The notes beneath the pieces are model-generated. The model was given only the letters and a program-made list of their open reading frames with translations. It made no database searches and was not told the origin of the DNA. DNA of 64,000 nt from Hevea brasiliensis (Eukaryota; Streptophyta; Magnoliopsida; Malpighiales; Euphorbiaceae): contig NC_079502.1 of assembly GCF_030052815.1 (NCBI RefSeq), forward strand, positions 8,722,369 to 8,786,368, read 5' to 3'. This document shows positions 25,447 to 35,848 of this stretch, piece by piece; position 1 is the first letter of the stretch; each line of letters begins with the position of its first letter. The translations under genes were made by a program, and so were the position numbers.

Positions 25447-25464
25447 TCCCCGGCAACGGCGCCA
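25447..25464 (-). promoter_or_regulatory. Primer binding site of element B, complementary to tRNA-Asp
   Basis: TCCCCGGCAACGGCGCCA on the plus strand is the reverse complement of element A's primer site, six bases from the LTR. Confidence 0.9.
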
Positions 25465-25470
25465 AAAACT

Positions 25471-27072
25471 TGATGCGTCCCAACCGCAAGTGCACGGGTC
25501 GTACAAGTAGTATAGAAAAATATCGATCCCACGAGGAGTCGTGTTAATGATTGAATTTTTGATATAAAAGTTGACTAAATCGAAGTATTTAAAGTAGTAA
25601 ATTAATGGGTAATGGGATATGCAATTTAAATGTGCAAAATTAATATTCTATTCAACAATGTATTAATTAAACTAAAATTGCATCAAATTGAAGTAAGCAA
25701 GTTCAAATATGGCAATATTCAAAATGGCAAGTAATTAAATTCGATTAGAAATTAACAATGATAAAAAGCGATTAGGAGTTCGAGATTTCATACTCAAGCT
25801 ATTTTGGGATTTTCCCTAGCTAGCCCAATCCATGAAATTTATGGGTTTAAAGGAGATTAATTCTAAAATCCTTTGAAAACTCTTTCGAGTGAGACAAAGA
25901 GTGCCTTAATTAACTTAATCCTACTTTCGTGGAGTTAAAATTAACCAAGACCCATTAGGTTCTTTAATCAATCTATTAAAACCCTCTTAACCCTTAGTCT
26001 ATTTCTAGATCTAAGTTAATTAAGTCCAATTTCTTGATTAACTATCACTTGGTTATCTCCTTTCGGTGCTTCAACCAAGGATTAAGAACATAACTTAATG
26101 GGGCCCTTCATTAAGCATGTGAATAAGCACACAAGAAATGGATTAAACCTCATAAATTCATTAAATTGGGACTAACCCAGTTCAAATCCACAAAAATAAC
26201 TAAAATATTACATCCCTTACTCCAGAATCAAAAGTAAACTACTCACTATCCATAATGATTACAATATATGATGAGTTTAAATGGAAATAAAGCTTTAATC
26301 TAAGCTACGAAGTAAGAAATTAAATACTAGAAATGTAGAAAAATGTAAAGGAAGGAAGAAATCTGCAAATCTTGGTTAAAAATGGTGTAGAAGGTGAAAA
26401 TGACTCCTCAAATTCTGCCTCTCTTCTCCTCTTCTTCTTTTCTCCTTGCCTCCTTTCTAAAATGAGAAAATGGGACTATTTATAGCATTTTTTGACATGG
26501 AGCCCTAAAATGGTGTGTTCTAGGAGGAATTATTTGAGGGAATCTCTGCCACTCATTAATGAACTCTTCATGGGATTGCATAAGTGGATGCATAAGTTAT
26601 GCAGTCCCTTATGCGATTTTCAGCTGGTTCAGGTCACTTATGCGTTGCATGACTTAGTGCATAGGTTATGCACAATTTCGTGAATGTGCATAAGGGAGGC
26701 GAGAATGTGCATAAGCTATGCGATCTCCTTATGCACATTTAATTTGGTTACGAAATAGTGATCTTTCTCCTTATGCAGATCTGCATAGCTTATGCGACAA
26801 GTTATGCAGATTTGGTCAATGCATATTTCAGCTTGAAAACTTGTTTTTGACATCTTTTTGCTGTAGAAGACACTCCTCAATGGCAAAATTCTCTTTAGTC
26901 CTTCAAAAACACCATTTTTCCTACAAAACAAAGTAAAAATTACAAATTAATCCAAAATTGACAATTATGGAAAACTAACTAAATAACTAATGAAATTAGC
27001 TAAAAGTGACTAATAATCAAATAAAATAGCTATGAAATTAAACCTAAATGATTATGCAAAATGTATGCATCA
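25471..27072 (-). repeat. 5' LTR of element B
   Basis: A 1,602-bp LTR. It is identical to the other LTR of B for the first 300 bp, for the long central part and for the last 240 bp, but differs densely at about 25767-25800 and 26488-26815. Confidence 0.92.
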
Positions 27073-28073
27073 GAAATTGATATTGAAAATGTCTCTCTCT
27101 ATGTCTAATTATGGTTACAATATAAGTTGGGAAAGCTGCCTATTGGAATGTGATTTGATTGATTCCAAATGCTATGGAATAAGATGCTACTACTTTGCCA
27201 AATAAAATAATAAGTTATATAATTATGTTCTTATTGGGAATATGCAAATGATTATGTGATGATAAGAATTGATGTTATGAGAGTCACTACTTTGCTTAAA
27301 TGAAATGACATGTTATATGGTTATGTCCTTATTCTGAATATGTACACAATTATGTGATGATGACAAATGATGTTAAAATGATGAATGACAATCCTTTGTG
27401 AATGTGAGAATGGTTGCATTCATGTTATAAGACTTGTGAGGCCCAAATTCCACCTAGCTTAAAAGTTGAAACCGGATAGTTTGGCATGCCAAATAGGGAA
27501 GTAAGTTAGCAGATTTGAAAAACGGATTGAACCTACATCTTTGATGATTTAAAGACGGCATTTAAAAGACGTTGTCGCAACATATGTACTGATTTTAAAA
27601 AGGACACGTAAGACAACACCTGAGAGAAGGTGTTGTAGTGATGAAAAGGACATGTGGGACAACATCCGAAAGAAGATGTTGTCATAGTAAAGCGGAAATA
27701 TAAGACGACATTTAAAAGAAGGTGTCGCATTAAAATCCCAATATCCGATATAAAAGAAAGTTATACTAGGAAGGAATTGCGCTTTTAAAAGGAAACAATA
27801 AAATGACTAATATTCATGCCAAATAAGTTGTTCATTTGTTCGTAAATTTGGATCTTACCTTGGTTGATGAATACATATTTTCATATGCATATTTCATGAG
27901 CAAGATCAGTTAATTACAATGAAATAGTTACTGTGGAATGCTTTACTTATTTTTGCAAAGTTATTATGAAATGTTACTTGCTTAAAAATTATTTTAATTG
28001 CTTGATTGAATAATCATAGTATGTACAGTTATAGATGACTAGTAATTAGTCTTCTTGAGCTAGACATGCACCA

Positions 28074-28112
28074 CTAAGCTATATGTTTAGCACGATGGGT
28101 TTTTACCTCGTG
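28074..28112 (+). promoter_or_regulatory. Paired-hairpin motif in the second-level LTR
   Basis: CTAAGC/GTTTAG (28074-28079 with 28085-28090) is followed at once by CACGA/TCGTG (28091-28095 with 28108-28112) around a T-rich loop. The same arrangement after ACCACTAAGC is present in two other LTRs, with different stem sequences. Confidence 0.6.
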
Positions 28113-28117
28113 CAGGT

Positions 28118-31100
28118 TGTAACACCCTCCCTGTAGCAACTCCGTACATTCTACTGTTCCGGTGACCAGTGTCGGTCCGGATAGCTAGAACGTTCGAAAA
28201 AATATTTAAACTAAAGTGAGGAACCATAATTAACTCAAATATTAATAAGAAAAATTTAGAAAAAATTTTAGAAATAAAATACAATCAAGTTAAATGAGCC
28301 GGTGCCCTAACGATGGATAACTCAGTAGGAAGTTGCGGTTCTCGCAACTAGGAGCCCTAGACCCGGGGGAAATTTCATAAAATAATTTTTGGGACTCTAG
28401 AGAAGGGTTATTGAGATTCTTATGACATTAGAATGCCAAGAAAATGCTTAGAAAAAATTTTCAATCGGTACATACAATTTTGGTCTGTTAAGCCAAACGG
28501 AGGGCATTTTGGTCATTTCGTCTACAGAGGTGATTTTTGGTCAACTTGTCCAGTTAAGTAAATAATTATGATGACACAAAATATGAATAAATATTGTTAA
28601 AAATTAAATTGAAAATAAGTAGAAAAGAAAAGAAAAAGAAAAGGATAAAAAACTCAAATTTTGACATCATAATGATGTCATTAAAACTCCCATCCAATTA
28701 AAACTTGACAAACCCCTTTTTAAGATATAAAAGAGAATAAATGAAAGTAAAAATAAACCCATCTTCTTCCTTGCTAAAGGCTAGCCGAACCAGCTCCATA
28801 GACCCTCCACCATAGTTCAAGCTTCAAAGCTTGAAACCCTTGCTCATCTCACCCCAAAATCCTAAACACCCTTCATGAAAATTAACCCCCACATCAAGAG
28901 CAAGGTTTTGATTATCATAAAGTGAAGAAATTCCAAGGTTTATACAAGCCAATAAAGAGACCAAAGAGGTTAGTGCATGCTAATTATTTAATATTGTTTA
29001 TTTCTTAAAATTTAGTTTGAATATGGACAAATAATTAAGAAATTGAGATAAATCATGTGTGAAATTGAGAATGGAATTTTGACCAGCTTTATGGAAGTGG
29101 TAGTTGATGGTTTTGATGGATTTAAAATGGCTTAGAAATGGTGTTGATGTGTAGACATAAATTAGAAATAGATTAGTATGCCTAATTGACATGTATTGTG
29201 TAAACCTTGAATTGGAGCTAGGGTTTGGACACAAAAACTTGGATCTTGTTCATGTGTTGGTGAATGAAAGTTTAAATGGTCAATTAGTGACCATTTGGCT
29301 GTGTATGATGAAGAATTGAAGTGAGTTGAGGCTTGGAATTTGTGTATGGGTGAGCTGCCTTGGCTGACCTGCAGGACTGAGCATGAGTCCAGCAGGTTTG
29401 GGCAGTCATAAATGGAATTGTAAAGGTTCAATTGGCGCAAGGCCAATTAGATATGAAACTAGACATATAATGGCACAACTTTGGTATAGAAACCTTTCCC
29501 AGAAAATCAAACCAAGTTGGCCTAAAAATTGCCCTAATCCGGGTGACTTGCATTTTACCTGGGCAAAATGACTAAATGAATAGTATTTATTCATTTAGTT
29601 ATAACTAAGTGTAGAAATGTCCAATTGACCTGAAATTTTACCAGCAGAAAGCTGAGACATAAACCTACAACTTTCATGAAGAACACAAATCCAAATTCTG
29701 ATCATAACCTAGTCAAATTACCAACCAAACTTAGGTTACCAAATCTAGCAGAACCAATTTTGCCCAGAATTTTGGATTCTGTCTAATCCGGCCAGTTATG
29801 ATGTTTAGGCCATAACTTGAGCTACAAAACTCCAAATGGAGTGATTCAAAAAAGGAAATGTAAATAGACACAATAAGGAACAACTTTTATGTAGACAATT
29901 TTGCCAAATTCCTACTGTACAAATGACTAATGAAATAGTAAACTTAGTACTTGAATTCTGAAAATTGTGAATAACCAACACTAAGCTTAGAAATGGTATT
30001 GGCAACCAATACCAACAATTTTAGAATTCAAAATGTGGTATGTTGGGAATATTAGAACCAATGTACCTATTGTCTATGCAAAAGTCAATATTTTAGTTGA
30101 CTAATGAAATGAATAGTAACACTTAAACTTCACTTTCAAGAATTGTGAAATTTAAAAGTGTAGCATGCCCTAGTACACCTAGCAAGATTGGTTTGGATAG
30201 GTTGGCATGCCAATAGGGTTCAGTTAGCAGTGCTACACATGGCATTATGCCATTTTGTGATTTTATGTCTTTTAGCCATTCTGACATTGTGTTGAGAGTT
30301 GGCCTTATGCCTAATGTTATCACAGCTTATTAGCTGTTCTGTTGCACACCAGGAGACACATATGTGACCAATGGTGTGACGGCCAGAGGTACTTGATACC
30401 CAGTGCTAGTTTACCCGTTTATCCAGTCCAGTCATCCAGTATATGTTGCTTGGGCAACTAAAAATGGAAGTGGATAAATTTAATGAAATTATGAATACAA
30501 CAAGTATAAAATAAATAAGATTACCAATAATGATCGAAAAATTGTCTGCATAAGACATCAGAACATGCACTGCATATTTATTTTATGTTATTTCTTTTTA
30601 TTTTATTATTAGCACCACTAAGCATTATTGCTTAGCGCGTTGCTTTTTGCTACGCATAGGTTCTGGAGAGACTGACCGAGAGCCCAGTAGACCATAGACT
30701 GGGTGAGATCTTCTGCAGCTCTGCATAGTGTCCGTGTCACCTCACCGTCATCAGTGCATTGGTAGGACACTAGGTTTTAATTTGATATTTTGTAATTAAC
30801 TTTTATTTTCTCATGTGTAATTAAGACTTATGTAATGTATTTTAGTATTGATGTAAATTGTGAAAATTATGTTTATGAATGAAAAAGTGAATATTTATTT
30901 ATAACTTGTACATGAATATCCTATGTAATGAATGAATGAGAAATGGGAGTGTATTTGAGAAATATTGAGATTTTGTTGATGAAATGGAGTTTGGGAGTGA
31001 TTGAAAATTTTGGAAGTGTTTTTCACAGGTTCCGAAGAACTGTTTTATCCATTTTTAGCTGGCATTCTGCCGAATTTTCTATAAAATTTGCGGAACCTTA

Positions 31101-31279
31101 AATAAATTATAATTTTAATAAATGACTTAGATGAATTATATTTCACAAATTGTACTTCATAACTATGATAAAAATAAATTAAGAAAGAATAAAAAATGAT
31201 TGAGATAAAATAAAGTATTCAGGTACACTGTGTGACATATCTTACTCGGCTATACTGTAGACGGGTAAGGAGTATCACA
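28118..31279 (+). mobile_element. Solo LTR C (Ty3/Gypsy type), 3,162 bp
   Basis: Begins TGTAACACCCTCCC and ends GGAGTATCACA. CAGGT lies on both sides (28113-28117 and 31280-31284), a perfect 5-bp target duplication. No internal domain or partner LTR is present. It is of the same family as solo LTR D (56415-60043): both begin with TGTAACACCCTC and a CCGTACATTCTACTGTT block and end with CTGTAGACGGGTAAGG. It inserted in the second-level LTR five bases after that LTR's paired-hairpin motif. Confidence 0.9.
30618..30655 (+). promoter_or_regulatory. Paired-hairpin motif in solo LTR C
   Basis: CTAAGC-ATTATT-GCTTAG (30618-30635) followed by GCGTTGC-TTTTT-GCTACGC (30637-30655). The second stem has 6 of 7 pairs and a five-T loop. 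Confidence 0.6.
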
Positions 31280-32502
31280 CAGGTACTGAAGCCGAGGGTT
31301 CTCAAAGAGTAGATCATTAAATTTTGCATCACAGGAGCAGAATTTTGTCCAGAGTCTAATTACGGTTGGTTTCTTCACTTGCAAATGATTTTTTTTTTTG
31401 GTGTATAAGTTGTATAAGTAATATAAGTTGTACAAGTTGTATAACTAAATATGTGATGACAAAGATATATCCAAGAAAATGACATATTATGTAAAGTTTG
31501 TATTTTACTTAAATCATTTTTGAAACAATTTTTATATGATGAGTATGGAATATTCATATGAGATTAAGATATACCTCTCATTACAGGTTATGCAAATTAT
31601 AGGTAACACTCCCAGTTCAGCTGTTATGCTACCGGGTCGGAGGCTGTTATGCTGCTGGATCGAGTTGATCTCGCTGGCCCCCTTATTGGATATTAAGAGA
31701 AAGTCCGACTTTAAGTTGATATCGCTGGTAGAGGTTGGAACTAAGAGAGCTGTATAGGAGATTAGCTCCCATATATATGTGTGTGTGTGTGTGTGGATTT
31801 GACATACGGGTGTGTGAGTGCTCCAGATTGTCTTTGGTGTGACTATGATTTGACTTGTTGGAATTGTGTGAAGATGTTGCATTTCATTCTTAGAGATGCA
31901 CTGGACTTAGATAGTTATAAAAATTGTATGTAAAATCAATATCTTACTATATGAGTTGAACGCTCACTCCTGTTCACCCATTTTTTTCCCAGGCTACAGG
32001 AGGACTCTTACTTGTGTTTAACCTGATTCCTACCTCGCAGGTCCCTTCGTTGCTCTATCTATGTTTTGTGTTGTAACTTTTGAAAGTTCTAGAACTCCAC
32101 ATATGTTAGAGGATATTTTATTTGACTTGTGACTGTAATAGGTTACTATTTGAAATCTGTAACTTATTAATTATGTATATGTGGATTTGTGAATTGAATG
32201 GGTTACGTGGATGAGGGAGCTAAGCTCCTAGCGATCATATTGAATTGTGGATGATTATATGGGTGAGCTGAGCTCCCAAAATGATTTTATTTTGTTATTA
32301 CAAGTTGGGTGAGCCAAAAACTCCCCGTTGGGTAGTTTAGTTTATGGTTGGACTCTGTTTGGTTGATTGCTTAAAATTGGGCTCAAATGCGAGCTTTATG
32401 GTTGGGTTAGAGAATAGTAAGACTTATTACAAGTTTTGGGGTCATTATGCTGACTCCAATCATAGTGCCGGTTCGGCCTATAATTTGAGTTATGACAAAA
32501 TC

Positions 32503-32720
32503 CTAGTATATTATTAATGATATAGAATTAATTACATTCATATGACAAGAGCATACAATATGTATGCTTGAGGGAGAGTGTTAAAATAATTACTGTAATT
32601 ATGTCTTAAATTAGAAAATTACACTACATTAAAAAAATCACTTTGTAATTAAGAATATTTATATATTATTTATATATATATAATATAACATAAGTTTTTC
32701 CTGATATGTTTCTATTATTA
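32503..32720 (+). mobile_element. Possible Copia 3' end: polypurine tract and start of an LTR
   Basis: GCTTGAGGGAGAG directly followed by TGTTAAAATAATTACTG (from about 32579) has the form of a Copia polypurine tract and LTR start. No coding part and no second LTR are seen, so this is at most a fragment. Confidence 0.35.
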
Positions 32721-34317
32721 GTTTCTCTTTTTAAATTTTTATTCTATTTTAAAAATAAGTTCAATTAAATTTCTTAACTTTATATTGAAGTCTAAATAAG
32801 TTCAATTTAATCTTTTTAACCTAATAAACCCAGAACATTTCATTTAGGCTTAAATTAGTTCTCATGTAATAAAATTTTATTTTCTTTAATTTTTAATATT
32901 ATTTATTAAATTTAATTAAAATTATAAAAATTAAGAATTTAATAACATGAACATGAAGAAAAAATTATAAAAATAAAAAATTTTCCAGATCAAATGGATC
33001 TAATCAAAAGACACGAAAATCATCACACTTGCTATAAAAATTTAACAAAACTTAGATCAAGTAACCAAATCATCACTTGAAATTATAGATATCAAATTGC
33101 TAAAACAAGGAGATGAAGAACAAGACAACTCCCAAATCACCTTAACAACGTATGCAGACTCACCATTAATCTTGACCCTATATTCCTTGATTGTAGCAAG
33201 TCGCCAAGAAAGAATTTGAGGTTAAGGGGCAAATTTTCATAGAAGAAAAATTATGTAAAGATGCGTTTAATTTAAATTTTAGAATTAAAATTAGAATAAA
33301 TATTTTTCCTAATTTGATTTAATAAGAATTGATATTCAATTATCTTTGAGGTGTTACGAAATACTGTAATTAGAATTAATATTAAAATATAAAATTCAAT
33401 TTAATTTCATATAATTCATATTTAATATAATTTCATAATTATCAAAATTCATTTAGCTTCTCTTACTAAAATATCATTAATAGTAAAACAATAATTCTTT
33501 TTTAAACTGTATGACTGTTAAATCAAAAGTTTGAATCAATAATGTATATTTATTAAATTGTTTAACTGTCAAATTAAAAATCAGTTTTGTTCATTCTAAA
33601 ATTAAAAAATTTTAATTTAAAAAAAATAAGAATTAAATATTATAATTTTAATAATTCTAAAAACCAAATATAATAACAAATATTTACACAATTCCAATAA
33701 AAATAAAATTCGAGAAACACCCACATATAAATCACAATAATTTTATTTTAATAATATGAAATTTAACAATTCTAAGTACTAATGATAATTATAGCAAGTT
33801 ACTTGATTATTAGAATTAATAGAACTTTAAAATTTTGATACAAATCATCAGAAATTGTTTTGAGGAGATAATTGAATATAAGGAATTAATAAAACTATAA
33901 TAATTTTTTTTTTCTTAAATTCAGGAGATAAAATTAAAAAAAAAAGAAAAAGTTAAATATAAATAAAAAATTACTCACCTTATTTCTAAATCAAACAATT
34001 GAATTTAATTTTTTTCCTTTTTACTTTTTTTTTGTTTAATCTTGTTTGTCCAACTCTTTATAATTTTTCTATAAGTTATTATAAAATAGACAAATGAAAA
34101 TTAATTTATAAGTATTTTTAAGGGTACAAAGGGGATAAAAATTAAAATATTTTGTCTTTTTATTTAAGTCAAAATTAACAGATGGTAAATATTAAATTTA
34201 CGGCAGACAAATATTAAATTTAAAAAAAAATTAATTTAATATTTTTAAAAGTAACAAAAGTTTTTTTTTAAAGAAAAATTAACTCCTTCGGTTGAAGGTG
34301 GCTTCGCCATTGGTTGT
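32721..34317. other. A+T-rich intergenic DNA
   Basis: No reading frame or RNA gene is recognisable. Short inverted A+T-rich blocks (for example TTTAATTTAAATTTTAGAATTAAAATTAG near 33266) suggest decayed small transposons, but no paired ends could be defined. Confidence 0.5.
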
Positions 34318-34492
34318 AGCGACGTGGTGACAAAGAAGAGATTGCGCTCCTCGACAGTGAGCCCGTCCGAGTCTGGTGGGGAAAAGACGACCTTCTCCAT
34401 GAATTGGACCATTTCCTTGCAGTGCTCAGCTTGCTTGTCGAGCTTGGCCATGTATCGTAGATGTTATCTTCGCGTGGAGATCCAGCAACCAT
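34318..34492 (-). pseudogene. 14-3-3 protein gene fragment (N-terminal exon)
   Basis: On the minus strand a start codon at 34492 gives [12 protein letters not shown]. After a small frameshift (extra bases at an imperfect TAC repeat) it continues [21 protein letters not shown], then [11 protein letters not shown]. These are the first two helices of 14-3-3 phosphopeptide-binding proteins (usual forms PRE-N-VY-AKLAEQAERY-EMV and [15 protein letters not shown]). Similarity stops after about 55 residues; the remaining 200 or so residues, including the phosphoserine-binding pocket, are absent. Coding G+C is clearly higher than in the surrounding DNA. It is probably a fragment captured or left by a rearrangement. 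The 14-3-3 match is confident. Confidence 0.85.
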
Positions 34493-34874
34493 GTCCGGGT
34501 TTCTTCTGGTTTTGGGTGTGACATATGAGAGTTTTTCTTAGAATGTTGAGAAAATTCGAAGGATCAGCAAAGATTGGGAAATTTCTTTTATTTTTTTCTT
34601 CTTGTTCATGTTCTTAAATTTTTAATTAAATTTAATAAATTTTAATTATAAAAAATGCAATAGTCTTATACACAATTCACACCCTTCCTTACCGAATCAT
34701 CAGCTATGGAATTGGCCTCTCTATATAAGGGTATGAATAAACTCAACACGCTTATCTCATTCAGTGACTTATTTAGACTTATTTCTTTTAATTTTATTTT
34801 TGGCCTAAAAAAGCTTACTTGTTTTATTAAGAAATAAACTTAAAAAACCCGACACTACAATGTCTACTACATTA

Positions 34875-35088
34875 AGAGTCTGTTCGATATTTTTATTGAA
34901 AAAATTACTTTTTTAAATATATTAGTTAGAGATATTAAAAAATAATTTAAAATTAAATTTAATAAATTTTAATTATAAAAATAATAGAATAATTTTTATT
35001 AAATTATATTTTTTAATAACATTTAAAATAATATTTTTATTTAAAAAATAATTTCAACTCTCAAATGTTTAACAGAAAAATTAGTATT
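34875..35088. mobile_element. Possible small MITE
   Basis: Opens with GTCTGTTCGATATTTTTATT and closes with the roughly inverted AAATGTTTAACAGA; the interior is A+T-rich. No target duplication was confirmed. Confidence 0.3.
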
Positions 35089-35528
35089 AGTTCCGTCAAT
35101 GTTTTTTTAATAGGATCGAATGATCACGTCACACGCTTTAAATGTGAAAGTGTGATGGAAGGAAACAGTATCTACAAAATAGTGCCTTTCACACACAAAC
35201 TTACCGTTGTTTCTTAACTTTAGGAGAAATAAGTTTCATGTATTGATTTTTCTTTTTTATATTTGATTTATTATAAATTTAATATATATAAAATATATAA
35301 TAAAATTTATTTATTAAATATATAAATTATACATATTTATATCTTAAATACATAATAAATTTAATAAAAAAATAATTTTCCTTCATATATTATAAGAATG
35401 AGTATATTTAATAATGTCCTTTATTCTGACTAATCGTAGCTATGAAATGCATTAATAAACAAAAATATCAAATTACAATTTTACTTTTCAAAATTACAAA
35501 ATAGTACCGCAGATTGTACTAAGAATAA

Positions 35529-35767
35529 TTTTTTTTAATAAGCAGGAAATTTATTAATGATAAGTTAAGAACCACTTGGCATGAGCTGTCAAGACTTTAT
35601 GCCAAGAAAGAAGCATGCTAAGAGAGGCCCTAACAGGAGAGGTACAGCAACAAAGAAACAAAAACAGCAAAAGAACACACCAGCAAAACCCAAGGAGCGA
35701 ATAGGAAGCCTGCTACACTAACAGTAAAGCAAACAACAAAAATGACCAAATCACCAGATTAAATCTC
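35529..35767 (-). mobile_element. 5'-truncated LINE 3' end with poly(A)
   Basis: Read on the minus strand, the segment ends with a polyadenylation-like AATAAATTTCC and an eight-A tail (TTTTTTTT at 35529-35536). AAGAATAA (35521-35528) next to the tail resembles AAGAACAA (35768-35775) at the other end, a possible target duplication (7 of 8). Only 3' untranslated sequence is present. It lies just downstream of the gene at 35849 and could be mistaken for its 3' UTR. Confidence 0.5.
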
Positions 35768-35848
35768 AAGAACAACGAATTATTGCACCCTTCACTTGCA
35801 TAGAAACGAACACTTGTGCAGAGTGCAGACAGACATCTATTTTAAACA

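Larger units (their letters stand above)
17529..27072 (-). mobile_element. Element B: complete non-autonomous Ty3/Gypsy retrotransposon, opposite orientation
   Basis: A 9,544-bp sibling of element A on the minus strand. It has LTRs of about 1.6 kb (17529-19138 and 25471-27072), a tRNA-Asp primer site, a gag-protease remnant, the same 73-bp minisatellite and no polymerase. The target duplication GAAAT is perfect (17524-17528 and 27073-27077). It inserted in the same second-level LTR as element A, 807 bp further on. The LTRs are almost identical except in two short windows. Confidence 0.92.
6228..31585 (+). mobile_element. Second-level solo LTR of a Ty3/Gypsy-type element, split by three insertions
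   Basis: It begins TGTAATGCCCC after a segment of the outer LTR, and a candidate end is ATTACA at 31580-31585, complementary to its start. Its pieces are 6228-7051, 16722-17528, 27078-28117 and 31285 to about 31585, together about 3 kb, close to the size of the related solo LTRs at 28118 and 56415. The right boundary is uncertain: an end near 31609 is also possible, and no convincing target duplication was found. It contains the paired-hairpin motif shared with those LTRs (28074-28112). Confidence 0.65.
2618..32497 (+). mobile_element. Outermost solo LTR of a Ty3/Gypsy-type retrotransposon, split by nested insertions
   Basis: The LTR begins TGTAACACCC and ends GAGTTATGACA, so it has TG...CA termini. 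The 5-bp sequence AAATC lies directly before it (2613-2617) and directly after it (32498-32502), a perfect target-site duplication. Without its insertions the LTR consists of about 2618-2760, 4469-6227 and about 31586-32497, roughly 2.8 kb. No internal domain or second LTR belongs to it, so it is a solo LTR left by LTR-LTR recombination, later hit by a LINE and by a second LTR. Confidence 0.85.

Noticed and set aside
28118..31279. Solo LTR C and the LTR at 6228 taken as the two LTRs of one element
   Set aside because: They start and end differently, and C has its own perfect CAGGT duplication inside the other LTR.
31250..31882. Several short frames around the TG-repeat and CACACA stretch
   Set aside because: They fall in LTR sequence, are compositionally biased and overlap on both strands.
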